DNA of 64,000 nt from Brevibacterium sp. CCUG 69071 (GTDB lineage Bacteria; Actinomycetota; Actinomycetes; Actinomycetales; Brevibacteriaceae), in the NCBI RefSeq assembly GCF_021023135.1, contig NZ_PGFV01000003.1, forward strand, positions 62,001 to 126,000, read 5' to 3'. The notes beneath the pieces were generated by a model, which was not told the origin of the DNA, did no database searches, and saw nothing but the letters and a program-made list of their open reading frames with translations. Shown in pieces: positions 8,580-16,858 of this stretch. The stretch's first letter is position 1; every line of letters starts with the position of its first letter. Both the position numbers and the translations under genes were made by a program.

Positions 8580-9371
8580 TCAGCCTTCAGTGAAGTGCTT
8601 GATCGCCCCTCGGAAGCCGAGCTCACGCATCTGGTCCTTTACCTGATCGATCGACTCGGCGGTGTGTGAGATTGAATCCCACTCAGCACCGGACCGTAAT
8701 GCCTCGACAAAGCCCTGTCGGTCGAATACCCGATTGAGCGCGTTCTTTTTGAGGTAGAGGAGATCCAGCGGTGTCTTGCCGACCCTGCGCGCCAGCACAG
8801 TCGCAGCCTCTTCCACCTCACCCTTTGGCACGCTGCGGTTCGCCCACCCCAGGTCCGCGGCTTCCGCGCCAGACATACTGTTGCCAGCGATGTATGACAG
8901 TTCCTTCGCCTTCCGCATACCGACGTGCCACAGAGAGACGGGACTGAGCAGACCACCGCCGAGGGGAATCGAGGGCCACCCGATGTTCGCATCGTCGGCG
9001 ACGACAACGAGGTCAGCACAGGCGACAAACATCGTCGCTCCGCCCAGACAATGCCCCTCGACCGCCGCGATGATCGGCTTTGGGTAGCGCCACACTCGTT
9101 CCCACAGGTCCACTGCATTCTGGAGTTTGCGCCAGTCTTGATAGGCCGTGGGAGCGGTGTAGCTCGTCACGACGTCGTAACCTGCACTGAAATTCCCACC
9201 GGCACCCTGCACGACGACTGCGGAGATGGAGTCATCGTCCTTGAGTTCGGCTAGTGCAGCAAAGAGGTCGTTCAGCAATTCGGTGTTGAATGCGTTGAGC
9301 TTCTCCGGGCGCTGCATCGTAATGACAGCGTAGCGGTGCTCTCCATTGCGTTCTGTACTTACCAGACTCAT
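8580..9371 (-). CDS. Crotonase-fold protein lacking both hydratase glutamates
   Basis: A 263-residue enoyl-CoA hydratase/isomerase superfamily member. The oxyanion-hole segments are present (GAGGNFSAGYDV and EGHCLGGATMFVACADL). The two catalytic glutamates of classic hydratases are absent: where they have GGGCE this protein has GGATM, and where they have QPE it has WPS (NIGWPSIPLGGG). A plain enoyl-CoA hydratase reaction is therefore unlikely; crotonases without these residues act as isomerases, thioester hydrolases or C-C bond hydrolases. The ATG at 9371 is preferred (CGGAG ten bases upstream); a GTG nine bases earlier is possible. It is tightly linked to the second crotonase, with a five-base gap. 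Confidence 0.88.
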   Translation of the reverse strand: MSLVSTERNGEHRYAVITMQRPEKLNAFNTELLNDLFAALAELKDDDSISAVVVQGAGGNFSAGYDVVTSYTAPTAYQDWRKLQNAVDLWERVWRYPKPIIAAVEGHCLGGATMFVACADLVVVADDANIGWPSIPLGGGLLSPVSLWHVGMRKAKELSYIAGNSMSGAEAADLGWANRSVPKGEVEEAATVLARRVGKTPLDLLYLKKNALNRVFDRQGFVEALRSGAEWDSISHTAESIDQVKDQMRELGFRGAIKHFTEG

Positions 9372-9376
9372 GGCAA

Positions 9377-10168
9377 TCACACTCCGTGGAATTCGACGGC
9401 CGTCTTCGCCTTGAAAGCTGCGACCGAGTTCTTATGGTCCTGGGTCGTTGACGTCACCGCAGAGGCAAACGATTCGAAGTCCCAAGTCTGCGCAAAGGTG
9501 AGATCCGACGCTGCGTGTATGACCTTGCGGGTCGAAAACATAGCGGCGGTAGGCCCTGCCGCGAGAGTCTCGGCGAAACGTTGGACCTTGTTAGTGAACT
9601 CCTCGTCCCCGTAGCTCTGGGCAGCGATGCCCAGTTCCAGTGCCTTGACGGCGTCAATGATCTCGCCGGTCATCCCGTAGTACATTGTTGTCCTCGTACC
9701 AATCTGCTGCGCCAGGAAGTAGGGAACGGAGCTGTCGGGAGCGAGGCCCCGCTTGACGAAGCCGAACTGGAACTTGGCGGTGTCACTGGCGATGATGAGA
9801 TCGGCCCCCAGAGCAAGGCCGAAACCCGCACCGACCGCGTGACCGCGAACTGCGGCGATCGTCGGCACCCTCACTCCGCGCAGAAGCTCGATGAGCTCAC
9901 GGCCCAACGCAATGCGCGCGGCTCCTTGGACGGGGGTGCTCTTCCCCATGCCTTTGACGTCACCGCCCGCGCAGAAACTGTCACCTGCTCCGGTCAGAAC
10001 GATACAGCGGACAGCCTCATCGTGATGGGCATCGAGCAGGGCGGTGCGCAGGTCAGCACGGAGGTCGATGCTGAGCGCGTTCTTCGCCTCAGGTCGGTTG
10101 AGCGTAATCGTGAGCACTCCCGCGCGAAGTTCACGCTCGACGTAGGAAAGAGTTGCGAAGTCGCTCAC
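9377..10168 (-). CDS. Crotonase-fold protein, PaaG-like
   Basis: A 263-residue crotonase. The CoA and oxyanion segments are GAGDSFCAGGDVKGM and RGHAVGAGFGLALGADL. Neither hydratase glutamate is present (AGFGL and QFGFVKR at those places), but RGLAPDSSVPYFL keeps the Asp that serves as catalytic base in PaaG-type isomerases. The expected reaction is double-bond isomerisation of a ring or chain acyl-CoA rather than hydration. The GTG start overlaps the acyl-CoA dehydrogenase stop by four bases, so translation is coupled. Confidence 0.88.
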   Translation of the reverse strand: MSDFATLSYVERELRAGVLTITLNRPEAKNALSIDLRADLRTALLDAHHDEAVRCIVLTGAGDSFCAGGDVKGMGKSTPVQGAARIALGRELIELLRGVRVPTIAAVRGHAVGAGFGLALGADLIIASDTAKFQFGFVKRGLAPDSSVPYFLAQQIGTRTTMYYGMTGEIIDAVKALELGIAAQSYGDEEFTNKVQRFAETLAAGPTAAMFSTRKVIHAASDLTFAQTWDFESFASAVTSTTQDHKNSVAAFKAKTAVEFHGV

Positions 10169-11406
10169 AGCACCGTCTCCCCGGCGAGCAGACGTTTGGC
10201 AATGGTGCGGCGTTGGATTTCTGAGGTTCCGTCAGGAATGCGCAACATGCGGGCGAAACGATATGCCGATTCCAGGCCCATTTCGTTTGTCAGACCAAGT
10301 CCGCCGTGGATCTGGATGGCCTCGTCGAGGACTTTGCCCACCATCTCGGTACACCGGGCCTTGACGATCGAAGTCTCCTTGACGGACTTCTCACCGGCAT
10401 CGACCATTTCAGCAGTCCGAAGCACTGCCGACTTGCAAAGATAGATTTCCATCGCCATCTCCGCAAGCTTTCCCTGGATGAGCTGATGTTCGCCGATCGT
10501 CTTGCCGAAGGTGCTGCGCGTGTTCGCGTAGCTGATGGACTTGTCGAGCGCCCATCGTGCGAGACCCACGCACGTCGCGGACATCGTGAGTCGGCCGCGA
10601 CCGATGCCGCCCAGGGCAAGTTTGAAGGCTTCGCCTTCCACGCCCACGATCTGCCTCGGGGTCACGTGAACATCCGTGAGCGAGATGATAGTCGCATTCG
10701 AGCCCCGGTTGCCCATCATCGGGATACCGGTGTCGACTGAGAATCCGGGGGAGTCGGTGTCAACGAAGAAGCAGGTGATTCCACCCTTCCGAGCTTTGAA
10801 CTGTTCGGGGTCGGTCACTGCGAAGACGAAGGCGTGTGACGCATGGGCGGCGTTCGAGATCCACTGCTTCTGACCATTGATGACCCACCCGTCCTCGACT
10901 GGTGTCGCTTTCGACTTGACGTTGAAGACGTCTGAGCCTGCATCGGGTTCTGACAGGGCGAAACACAGAGTGGCGCTGCCGTCTCTGATGGCGTCAATCT
11001 TCTCGGCCAGCAGATCCTCGTTGAGTTTGAGCAGTAGCGGGCTCAGGCCGTTGGTGAACGGTGATGGGATGACTGACTCGTGGACGATGATGCGATCAGG
11101 CCCGTAGCGATGATGCATCGCTTCCTGGATGGCGACAATTCCGCTTGCCGATAGATTCCCGCCGCCCAGCTCCTCCGCCCCGTAGAGCGAGTAGAAGCCG
11201 GATTCGGCCGACAGCTCTCGGACCTGCCTGTTGATCGCAAGGTATTCCGGGGTCATGAGACCACGGTCGTTGTAGATTCGGCGATCATCGGCGAGGAGCT
11301 CGGCGTTCGCCTGCTCGATCGGCTCGACTGCCTTGTCGACGAACCCGAAGAGAGCGTCGATGATTTCTTTGTGCTCTGCAGCCTGTTCTGCCGCGCTGCC
11401 ATTCAT
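10165..11406 (-). CDS. Acyl-CoA dehydrogenase
   Basis: A 413-residue FAD-dependent acyl-CoA dehydrogenase that makes an alpha-beta double bond. The family signatures are CFALSEPDAGSD (flavin and substrate site), NGQKQWISNAAHA, RSTFGKTIGEHQLIQ and the C-terminal IHGGLGLTNE with RIPDGTSEIQRR. The residue at the usual catalytic Glu of the last motif is Asp here, as in ACAD10/11-type enzymes, so the substrate range may differ from fatty acids. It is the first of three coupled genes with the two crotonases. A GC-rich hairpin separates it from the monooxygenase gene upstream, so it may also be transcribed from its own start. Confidence 0.92.
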   Translation of the reverse strand: MNGSAAEQAAEHKEIIDALFGFVDKAVEPIEQANAELLADDRRIYNDRGLMTPEYLAINRQVRELSAESGFYSLYGAEELGGGNLSASGIVAIQEAMHHRYGPDRIIVHESVIPSPFTNGLSPLLLKLNEDLLAEKIDAIRDGSATLCFALSEPDAGSDVFNVKSKATPVEDGWVINGQKQWISNAAHASHAFVFAVTDPEQFKARKGGITCFFVDTDSPGFSVDTGIPMMGNRGSNATIISLTDVHVTPRQIVGVEGEAFKLALGGIGRGRLTMSATCVGLARWALDKSISYANTRSTFGKTIGEHQLIQGKLAEMAMEIYLCKSAVLRTAEMVDAGEKSVKETSIVKARCTEMVGKVLDEAIQIHGGLGLTNEMGLESAYRFARMLRIPDGTSEIQRRTIAKRLLAGETVL

Positions 11407-11440
11407 ATCTGCGTTTTCCTCCGCCGCTGCTGGGTGTGGG

Positions 11441-11472
11441 CGCGGCGCCCTGGGTCGCCCCTGGGCGCCGCG
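11441..11472 (-). terminator. Strong GC hairpin between monooxygenase and acyl-CoA dehydrogenase genes
   Basis: Perfect ten-base arms CGCGGCGCCC/GGGCGCCGCG with a 12-base loop lie in the 98-base gap. There is no U-run on the minus strand, so it may attenuate transcription or protect mRNA rather than terminate fully. Confidence 0.5.
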
Positions 11473-11504
11473 GAGACTGTCCCGTCAAGCCGGGACGAGT
11501 GGTG

Positions 11505-12569
11505 TCAGGAACTCAACCCGCTGATCTGCGGGCGCACTTCCTTTGCGAATTTGGTCATTGACTTGAGGACTTGGCCCTGAGGCTGGCTGCCGGCATCGAA
11601 CCAACCGACCAGTCCACCTATTCCCGTGACCTTCTTGTAATCGTCCAGCTGCTGAGCAACATCGTCAGACGATCCGAGGATGATCGCACCTTTGTCGAGA
11701 TACTCCTGGAAGCTCAATTCGTTGAGGCCGAGACCGACTTTCGCCCTGTTGCTGAGAATGCTGAGATACCACATGAGACCCTTTTCGTACTCTTTCGCCG
11801 CGGTCTCACGGTCGTCGGAGACGTGGATGGCCTTAAGCTGCGACGACCTAGCAACGAGGTCGTCGATCTCGTCGTAGTTGTAGCCCGCGTCCCTGGCTTC
11901 CTCACGGTAGATGTTGACAAGGCGAGCCATATCCTCCCACGTCGGCATCTGACCCATTACAAAGGCGAAGCCCTGTCGAGCCGCCGCACGCAACGATGCC
12001 TCAGTCTGTGACACCATAACGAAGACTGGCGGATGAGGCTTCTGCAGGGGCCTCGGCATGAGCTGGATCTCTTCCGCCTGCTCACCTTCGCCGGGAACCG
12101 AGAAGTGCTTGCCTTTATGACTGATCTTGCCGGTCCGCCAGCCCTGCATGATGATCTCGAACGTCTCTTGATAGCGCTCGTCGCGCTCATCAGGGTTGAT
12201 GTTGTAAGCCTGGAACTCGAGCAAGTCGTACGCCTTGCCGATACCGAAATTGAGGCGGCCGTCGCTGATGACGTCTAGCAGCGAGAAGTCTTCCGCTAGC
12301 TTAAGCGGGTGGTTCATCGGGAGACGAGCGACGCCGGTACCCAAGCGAATGTTTTTCGTCGTACCAGCGCAAGCGGCCAGAAGCACCTGAGACGACGAGA
12401 TGATGCCATACTGACGCGCGTTGTGCTCTGCAACCCAAGCTTCCTCAAACCCAAGCTCATCCGCGAGATTGATCTGTTCGATGCCCTTGTGGACAGCTTC
12501 GTATTCAGTGCTCCAGTCTGGCACGTTGGTGAGGCTGAAGATTCCGAAGTGCAGTTCGTTGTGGGCCAC
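11505..12569 (-). CDS. LLM-class flavin-dependent monooxygenase (luciferase-like)
   Basis: A 354-residue bacterial-luciferase-fold oxidoreductase using reduced FMN supplied by a separate reductase. The start is the GTG at 12569, with GGGAGGAAAGCCA in front; an upstream ATG 13 codons away has no such site. The sequence opens with HFGIFSLTNVPDW and ADELGFEEAWVAEHN, followed by LGTGVARLPMNHPLKLAEDF and DGRLNFGIGKAYD, typical of this fold. Two-component members include the diketocamphane Baeyer-Villiger monooxygenases and dehydrogenase-type enzymes. With a flavin reductase and a lactonase in the same series, oxygen insertion into a ketone is a reasonable guess. It heads the minus-strand series and diverges from the SDR-TRAP operon. 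Confidence 0.9.
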   Translation of the reverse strand: MAHNELHFGIFSLTNVPDWSTEYEAVHKGIEQINLADELGFEEAWVAEHNARQYGIISSSQVLLAACAGTTKNIRLGTGVARLPMNHPLKLAEDFSLLDVISDGRLNFGIGKAYDLLEFQAYNINPDERDERYQETFEIIMQGWRTGKISHKGKHFSVPGEGEQAEEIQLMPRPLQKPHPPVFVMVSQTEASLRAAARQGFAFVMGQMPTWEDMARLVNIYREEARDAGYNYDEIDDLVARSSQLKAIHVSDDRETAAKEYEKGLMWYLSILSNRAKVGLGLNELSFQEYLDKGAIILGSSDDVAQQLDDYKKVTGIGGLVGWFDAGSQPQGQVLKSMTKFAKEVRPQISGLSS

Positions 12570-12632
12570 TGGCTTTCCTCCCGATGATTCGACGACGCGA
12601 ATCTGCATACATGCGACTCTGCGTGAATGTTT

Positions 12633-12650
12633 CTAGACACTTGCGTCTAG
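12633..12650. promoter_or_regulatory. Candidate operator upstream of the monooxygenase
   Basis: Perfect inverted repeat CTAGAC-ACTTGC-GTCTAG, 64 bases upstream of the GTG start, in the 346-base divergent gap (12570-12915). A regulator binding here could control the whole minus-strand series. Confidence 0.5.
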
Positions 12651-12791
12651 TTCTGAATCATCAAAGCACTTATTCATGAAACATGTCAAGACGATCAGGC
12701 CACATCATGCCAGGCCCCGCAATAGGTGACAACAGGTCAGCCGCAAATCTCGCTAATCTGTCGATTTTCGAAATCCAGCCACTCCAACGTA

Positions 12792-12819
12792 TAGACAAAA
12801 CATGACTATGTTGTATAGA
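12792..12819 (+). promoter_or_regulatory. Promoter of the SDR-TRAP operon with operator in its spacer
   Basis: TAGACA and TATAGA are separated by 16 bases, close to the primary sigma consensus. The inverted repeat AACAT-GACT-ATGTT (12799-12812) fills the spacer, the classic place for a repressor to block RNA polymerase. The start codon is about 90 bases downstream. Nothing else was recognised in the remainder of this divergent gap. Confidence 0.55.
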
Positions 12820-12915
12820 TTCCTCTAGAAGCCGCCGTCTACGGCGGACCGACTCAATGCCGCGTCGGTCGGTCATCCTATCTGGAACTCAACGACCGGC
12901 CTCGAAAGGATGAGA

Positions 12916-13701
12916 ATGTCCAGTGCCAATGCAGTCGTCGTCACAGGATCCTCTGGAGGATTGGGATTCGCCACAGCGCAACGCTTCCTCAAGGACGGTT
13001 ATACGGTTTTCGGCTTCGACTTCGGGACACCGGCGCGGCTCAAAGGCAGCGGCAACGCCGAATTCGTCCCGTTTCGGGTCGATGTTTCCAACAACGAGAG
13101 CGTGCGTGAAGCCGTAACGGCTGCGGCTAAACACGCTCCGATCGCGGGGCTCATCCACTGCGCTGGAATCGCAGAATTCGGACCAGACAACCCTGGCCAT
13201 CTAGTTGCACCGACCTCCGGTCAGGTCATCGACAATCTGGACACGATCGAGCGGACACTTCGCGTCAATCTCGGCGGGACATTCATAGTCCTGCGCCATG
13301 TGATCGCCGCAATGACTGCGCGCGACACGCCAGCGAACGAGGAACGTGGCTTCATCATCCTCACCTCGTCTGGCGCAGCATTTGAAGGCAAACCCGGACA
13401 GTCGGCATACTCAGCTTCGAAAGCCGGCGTGATCGGAATGACCCTTCCACTAGCGCGAGAGCTGTCACCGTGGGCGATTCGCATCGCGACGATCGCACCA
13501 GGACTGTTTGATACGCCGATCCTTGCAGAGACACCTCGCCTGCCTCGCCATATACCTTTCCCCAATCGGATGGGCCATCCGAACGAATATGCCGCGCTGG
13601 CTCACCACATCGCGCAGAACAGCTATATCAACGCAGAGGTCATTCGCCTGGACGGCGGCATACGAAGCGCGTTCGAATCAGCATCGCCGTTCGTCCGTTG
13701 A
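12916..13701 (+). CDS. Short-chain dehydrogenase/reductase
   Basis: A 261-residue NAD(P)-dependent SDR. The cofactor motif is TGSSGGLG near the N-terminus, and the active site has LTSSGAAFEGKPGQSAYSASK with Ser, Tyr and Lys. The LIHCAGIAEFG segment replaces the usual NNAG. The Asp in VFGFDFG after the second strand suggests NAD preference. The ATG at 12916 is taken because AGGA lies five bases upstream; an ATG six bases earlier is also in frame. It is the first gene of the plus-strand operon with the TRAP membrane subunits and probably oxidises an alcohol or hydroxyacyl-CoA of the imported compound. Confidence 0.9.
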   Translation: MSSANAVVVTGSSGGLGFATAQRFLKDGYTVFGFDFGTPARLKGSGNAEFVPFRVDVSNNESVREAVTAAAKHAPIAGLIHCAGIAEFGPDNPGHLVAPTSGQVIDNLDTIERTLRVNLGGTFIVLRHVIAAMTARDTPANEERGFIILTSSGAAFEGKPGQSAYSASKAGVIGMTLPLARELSPWAIRIATIAPGLFDTPILAETPRLPRHIPFPNRMGHPNEYAALAHHIAQNSYINAEVIRLDGGIRSAFESASPFVR

Positions 13702-13784
13702 ACTCCCTGACACTTCTGCCGAGTTCACAACCTCGGCGGAACTTCCCGAGTAACCTCACCCACTGATCAGAAAGCCGGATTTCA

Positions 13785-14321
13785 ATGTTGAAAGTCGTCA
13801 AATCTTTGGAGACCGCACTCTGTGCGATCGCTGCGTTGGCGCTGATCGCCATGATCATACTCAGCGTCACCAACGCCTTGGGCCGTACATGGTTCAGCAG
13901 CCCGATCCACGGCGCGAATGAGATCTCCGCGCAGTGGCTCCTGCCCATCACAGTACTGCTCGCACTTCCCAGCACACAGGTGTGGAAAGAGAACTATGTC
14001 GTGTCGATCGTGACAGAACGCCTCAATCCGACTTCACTGGGGCTCCTTAAGGCCGTCGGTTACGGAGCCAGCGCGATCCTGTGTGCGGCGATCGCCTGGT
14101 TCGGGTTGGAGGAGGCCCTGTCGCAGATGGAAATCCGTGCGACTGCAGGCGTCACCTCCCTGCCGGTGTGGCAGTTCTACTTCCTGGTTCCTATCGGCTT
14201 CGCACTCGCAATGATTGTGTTCGTTTTCGACGCCGTCCTCTCGTTCCGAGACCCCCATGAGGACATCAACACCGGAACCGGCAAGTCCATCAATCACGAT
14301 GCCGAAGAAGAGACGGTCTGA
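13785..14321 (+). CDS. dctQ: TRAP transporter small permease DctQ
   Basis: A 178-residue membrane protein with four hydrophobic helices, the usual size for the TRAP small subunit. The typical motif HGANEISAQWLLPITVLLALP sits in helix 2. It joins DctM to form the membrane part of a sodium-coupled organic-acid importer. It lies 83 bases after the SDR and 13 bases before dctM; the binding protein is encoded elsewhere in the cluster on the opposite strand. Confidence 0.92.
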   Translation: MLKVVKSLETALCAIAALALIAMIILSVTNALGRTWFSSPIHGANEISAQWLLPITVLLALPSTQVWKENYVVSIVTERLNPTSLGLLKAVGYGASAILCAAIAWFGLEEALSQMEIRATAGVTSLPVWQFYFLVPIGFALAMIVFVFDAVLSFRDPHEDINTGTGKSINHDAEEETV

Positions 14322-14334
14322 GGGAGTGTCCATC

Positions 14335-15858
14335 ATGTCATCCAGTCATTCAGCAACGGACCAGGCCCTCGACGAGGCACCTGTCGGCCGCACCGAAGCG
14401 AGCAAGGGGCCGCTGGATTCGTCCCGCAAAAGCAAGCCGTTAGGCTTCTTCATCTCCATCGCGGTCGTTATCATCTGCGCGATCGGCCTGTTCACCAGCG
14501 TCAGCGACCTTGCTTCTGGCCTGTGGTGCATTGGGTTGATGGTCGCTCTTATGTTCATCGGTGTGCCGATTCCTCTGTCCTTGGGGATTGCAAGCTCATT
14601 GGGGATCTATTATGTGAGCGGCACGCTTGCTCTCACGAACGTTCTCAAGACCTCTGCTTTCACCGCGTCGTCGTCGTGGTCGATGACGGTTCTACCGCTC
14701 TTCATCTTCATGGGCCTACTGCTGACGCAAGCTGGTCTCACCCAGAAGATGTACAAGGCGACAGAGCTATGGTTCGGCTGGCTGCCGGGCGGACTGGGCA
14801 TCGGCACAACTGCCGCTGGTGCTGGTCTTGCATCAGTTTCCGGTTCGACGATTGGAATGACATACGCTTTGGGACGTGCTGGAATTCCTGAGATGCTCAG
14901 AGCCGGCTACGACCGACGGATAGCGGTCGGCACCGTTGTCATCGCAGGTCTGCCCGGCCAGCTCATTCCACCGTCGATTCTCTTGGTCGTCTATGCCGGC
15001 ATCGCATCCGTGCCAGTCGGCCCACAGCTCATGGCTGGCGTCATTCCCGGATTACTCATCGCAATCGCATACGCACTCATGTTGTTGTTTATCGGCATCT
15101 TCCTTCCCCGACTCGTCGGGCGGGACAAGAACAAGGTGCGTGGAGACGAGAAAAACATCACCTGGGGAGAGCGCTTTGGAGCACTTGCGCAGATATGGGG
15201 CTTCCCGCTAATTATGCTGGTGCTGTTCGGCGGCATGTTCACCGGAGTCTTCACCCCGAGCGAGGCCGGAGCAGCAGCAGCAGGCATGTCGTTGGTCCTC
15301 GCCATCTTCTACACCTGGCGCAACAAGCCGATTGCACAGGTCGCAACAGCAGCTATGAACGCAGTCCGTTCATCTGCCGCTATCTTCTTCATCCTCATCG
15401 GCGCAGAGATGCTCACCCGGATGCTCGCAGTGACCGGGCTAGCCGAAAGCGTGACCTCGTTCATCACCGATCTCGGGCTGTCACGATTCCTGTTTCTCTG
15501 TGTCCTCATCGTGCTCTACATCTTCATGGGCATGTTCTTCGACACTCTCGCCATGATGCTGCTGACGATCCCGATACTCATGCCGGCGTTCGCTGCGTAC
15601 GACGTCAATCTCCTGTGGTTCGGTGTCTTCATCGTCTTCCTCGGAGAGATCGGCATGATCACCCCGCCTGTGGGAGTGCTGTCTTACGTCGTTTACAACA
15701 TTTGTAAGAAGCGAGAGGTCAACACAGGTATCAGGATCTCTTTGGGCGACGTCTTCATGTCGCTCGCGTGGTTCCTGCCTCTGTCGATCGCCTTCCTCAT
15801 CGTCCTCATTCTGTGGCCGGACATAGCGCTTTGGCTTCCCGGGATCTCCAACGCATGA
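14335..15858 (+). CDS. dctM: TRAP transporter large permease DctM
   Basis: A 507-residue protein with about twelve membrane segments, the transport subunit of the TRAP system. Family motifs include ALMFIGVPIPLSLGIASS, LPLFIFMGLLLTQAGL, GAGLASVSGSTIGMTYALGR and FLGEIGMITPPVGV near the end. The ATG at 14335 has GAGGGAG in front; a longer frame reaching back into dctQ is not needed. The N-terminal 35 residues are hydrophilic, longer than in many homologues. A strong hairpin follows 14 bases after the stop. Confidence 0.93.
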   Translation: MSSSHSATDQALDEAPVGRTEASKGPLDSSRKSKPLGFFISIAVVIICAIGLFTSVSDLASGLWCIGLMVALMFIGVPIPLSLGIASSLGIYYVSGTLALTNVLKTSAFTASSSWSMTVLPLFIFMGLLLTQAGLTQKMYKATELWFGWLPGGLGIGTTAAGAGLASVSGSTIGMTYALGRAGIPEMLRAGYDRRIAVGTVVIAGLPGQLIPPSILLVVYAGIASVPVGPQLMAGVIPGLLIAIAYALMLLFIGIFLPRLVGRDKNKVRGDEKNITWGERFGALAQIWGFPLIMLVLFGGMFTGVFTPSEAGAAAAGMSLVLAIFYTWRNKPIAQVATAAMNAVRSSAAIFFILIGAEMLTRMLAVTGLAESVTSFITDLGLSRFLFLCVLIVLYIFMGMFFDTLAMMLLTIPILMPAFAAYDVNLLWFGVFIVFLGEIGMITPPVGVLSYVVYNICKKREVNTGIRISLGDVFMSLAWFLPLSIAFLIVLILWPDIALWLPGISNA

Positions 15859-15872
15859 TCGAGCGAAGATGT

Positions 15873-15910
15873 GACGTGCACCTTTCCGCATACACGGAAG
15901 GGTGCACGTC
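15873..15910 (+). terminator. Terminator after dctM
   Basis: Sixteen-base arms beginning GACGTGCACC and ending GGTGCACGTC, with one G-T pair and a six-base loop, 14 bases after the dctM stop. The stem is strong but there is no T-run, as is common in GC-rich actinobacteria. The next gene starts 114 bases later. Confidence 0.75.
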
Positions 15911-16024
15911 GTCGTCTTCCAAGTGGGCATATTTGACCTGAAACGATCTGGCCCAGTATCTGCACGTTTGAGGAACAATCTCGCGCCCGGATAACCGGTC
16001 GCCCCACCAAATAGCGGAGTAACC

Positions 16025-16843
16025 ATGTTGGCAGCTACAAATTCCCAGCAGAATCATCCGACGAAAAGAAGGGATTGTGCGGGAACATCCGAGCGCCCGG
16101 GACGAGTCGACGACAAGATCGTTTTCGTCACTGGCGGCGCTTCCGGGATCGGGTGGGCATCAGCCCGTGCACTCTGTGCTGAGGGCGCCCGCGTTATCAT
16201 CGCTGATCGGGACGAAGAATTGGGACGCTCGCGCGCTGAAGAGCTCGGTGAAGACACTGCGCCCTTCGTCAGGCTGGATGTCGCGGACTCTGCTTCCTGG
16301 GCAGTCGCGGTCGACGTTGCAGTCAATCAGTTCGGCGGCCTCACCGGGCTGGTCAACAATGCCGGCATCGCTGGTCACGGCGGACTTGAAGACATGGATG
16401 ACGACACATGGCACACGGTCATGTCGGTCAACCTCCACGGTGTCTTCTTCGGTATGCGATCCTGCTTGCCAGAGCTCAAGAAGAACGACTCTGCCTCCAT
16501 CGTCTCCATCTCTTCCATCGCGGGCCTGGTGGGTTTCAAGGGATCACCTGCGTACTCGGCATCGAAGTGGGCAGTACATGGACTCACAAAAACCGCCGCC
16601 ATGGAGTTTGGGGACCAAGGCATGCGTGTGAATTCCGTCCATCCAGGCAGCATCGCGACACCGCTGACCGCGAACCTGGCACGTGGCATCGGGCAGATCC
16701 CCGCGGGGCGAGTCGGATGGCCGGAGGAGGTGGCAGCGCTCGTCGTCTACCTCATCTCCGACGAATCGCGTTTTACTAACGGCGCCAGCATCGCAGTAGA
16801 CGGTGCTGAAACAGCGGGAAACAATATTCGCGGAGTGGTGTGA
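16025..16843 (+). CDS. Short-chain dehydrogenase/reductase
   Basis: A 272-residue SDR with cofactor motif TGGASGIG, the NNAG structural motif in GLVNNAGIAG, and active-site Ser, Tyr and Lys in SISSIAGLVGFKGSPAYSASK. The Asp in IIADRDEE favours NAD. It resembles 3-alpha/20-beta-hydroxysteroid and cyclic alcohol dehydrogenases more than fatty-acid reductases. GGAGTAACC precedes the ATG. The first 28 residues are a non-conserved hydrophilic extension. It follows the TRAP terminator and is probably transcribed separately; a ketone-forming step before monooxygenation would fit. An IS fragment begins just after its stop. Confidence 0.9.
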   Translation: MLAATNSQQNHPTKRRDCAGTSERPGRVDDKIVFVTGGASGIGWASARALCAEGARVIIADRDEELGRSRAEELGEDTAPFVRLDVADSASWAVAVDVAVNQFGGLTGLVNNAGIAGHGGLEDMDDDTWHTVMSVNLHGVFFGMRSCLPELKKNDSASIVSISSIAGLVGFKGSPAYSASKWAVHGLTKTAAMEFGDQGMRVNSVHPGSIATPLTANLARGIGQIPAGRVGWPEEVAALVVYLISDESRFTNGASIAVDGAETAGNNIRGVV

Positions 16844-16858
16844 TCTAGAGCCATGCTT

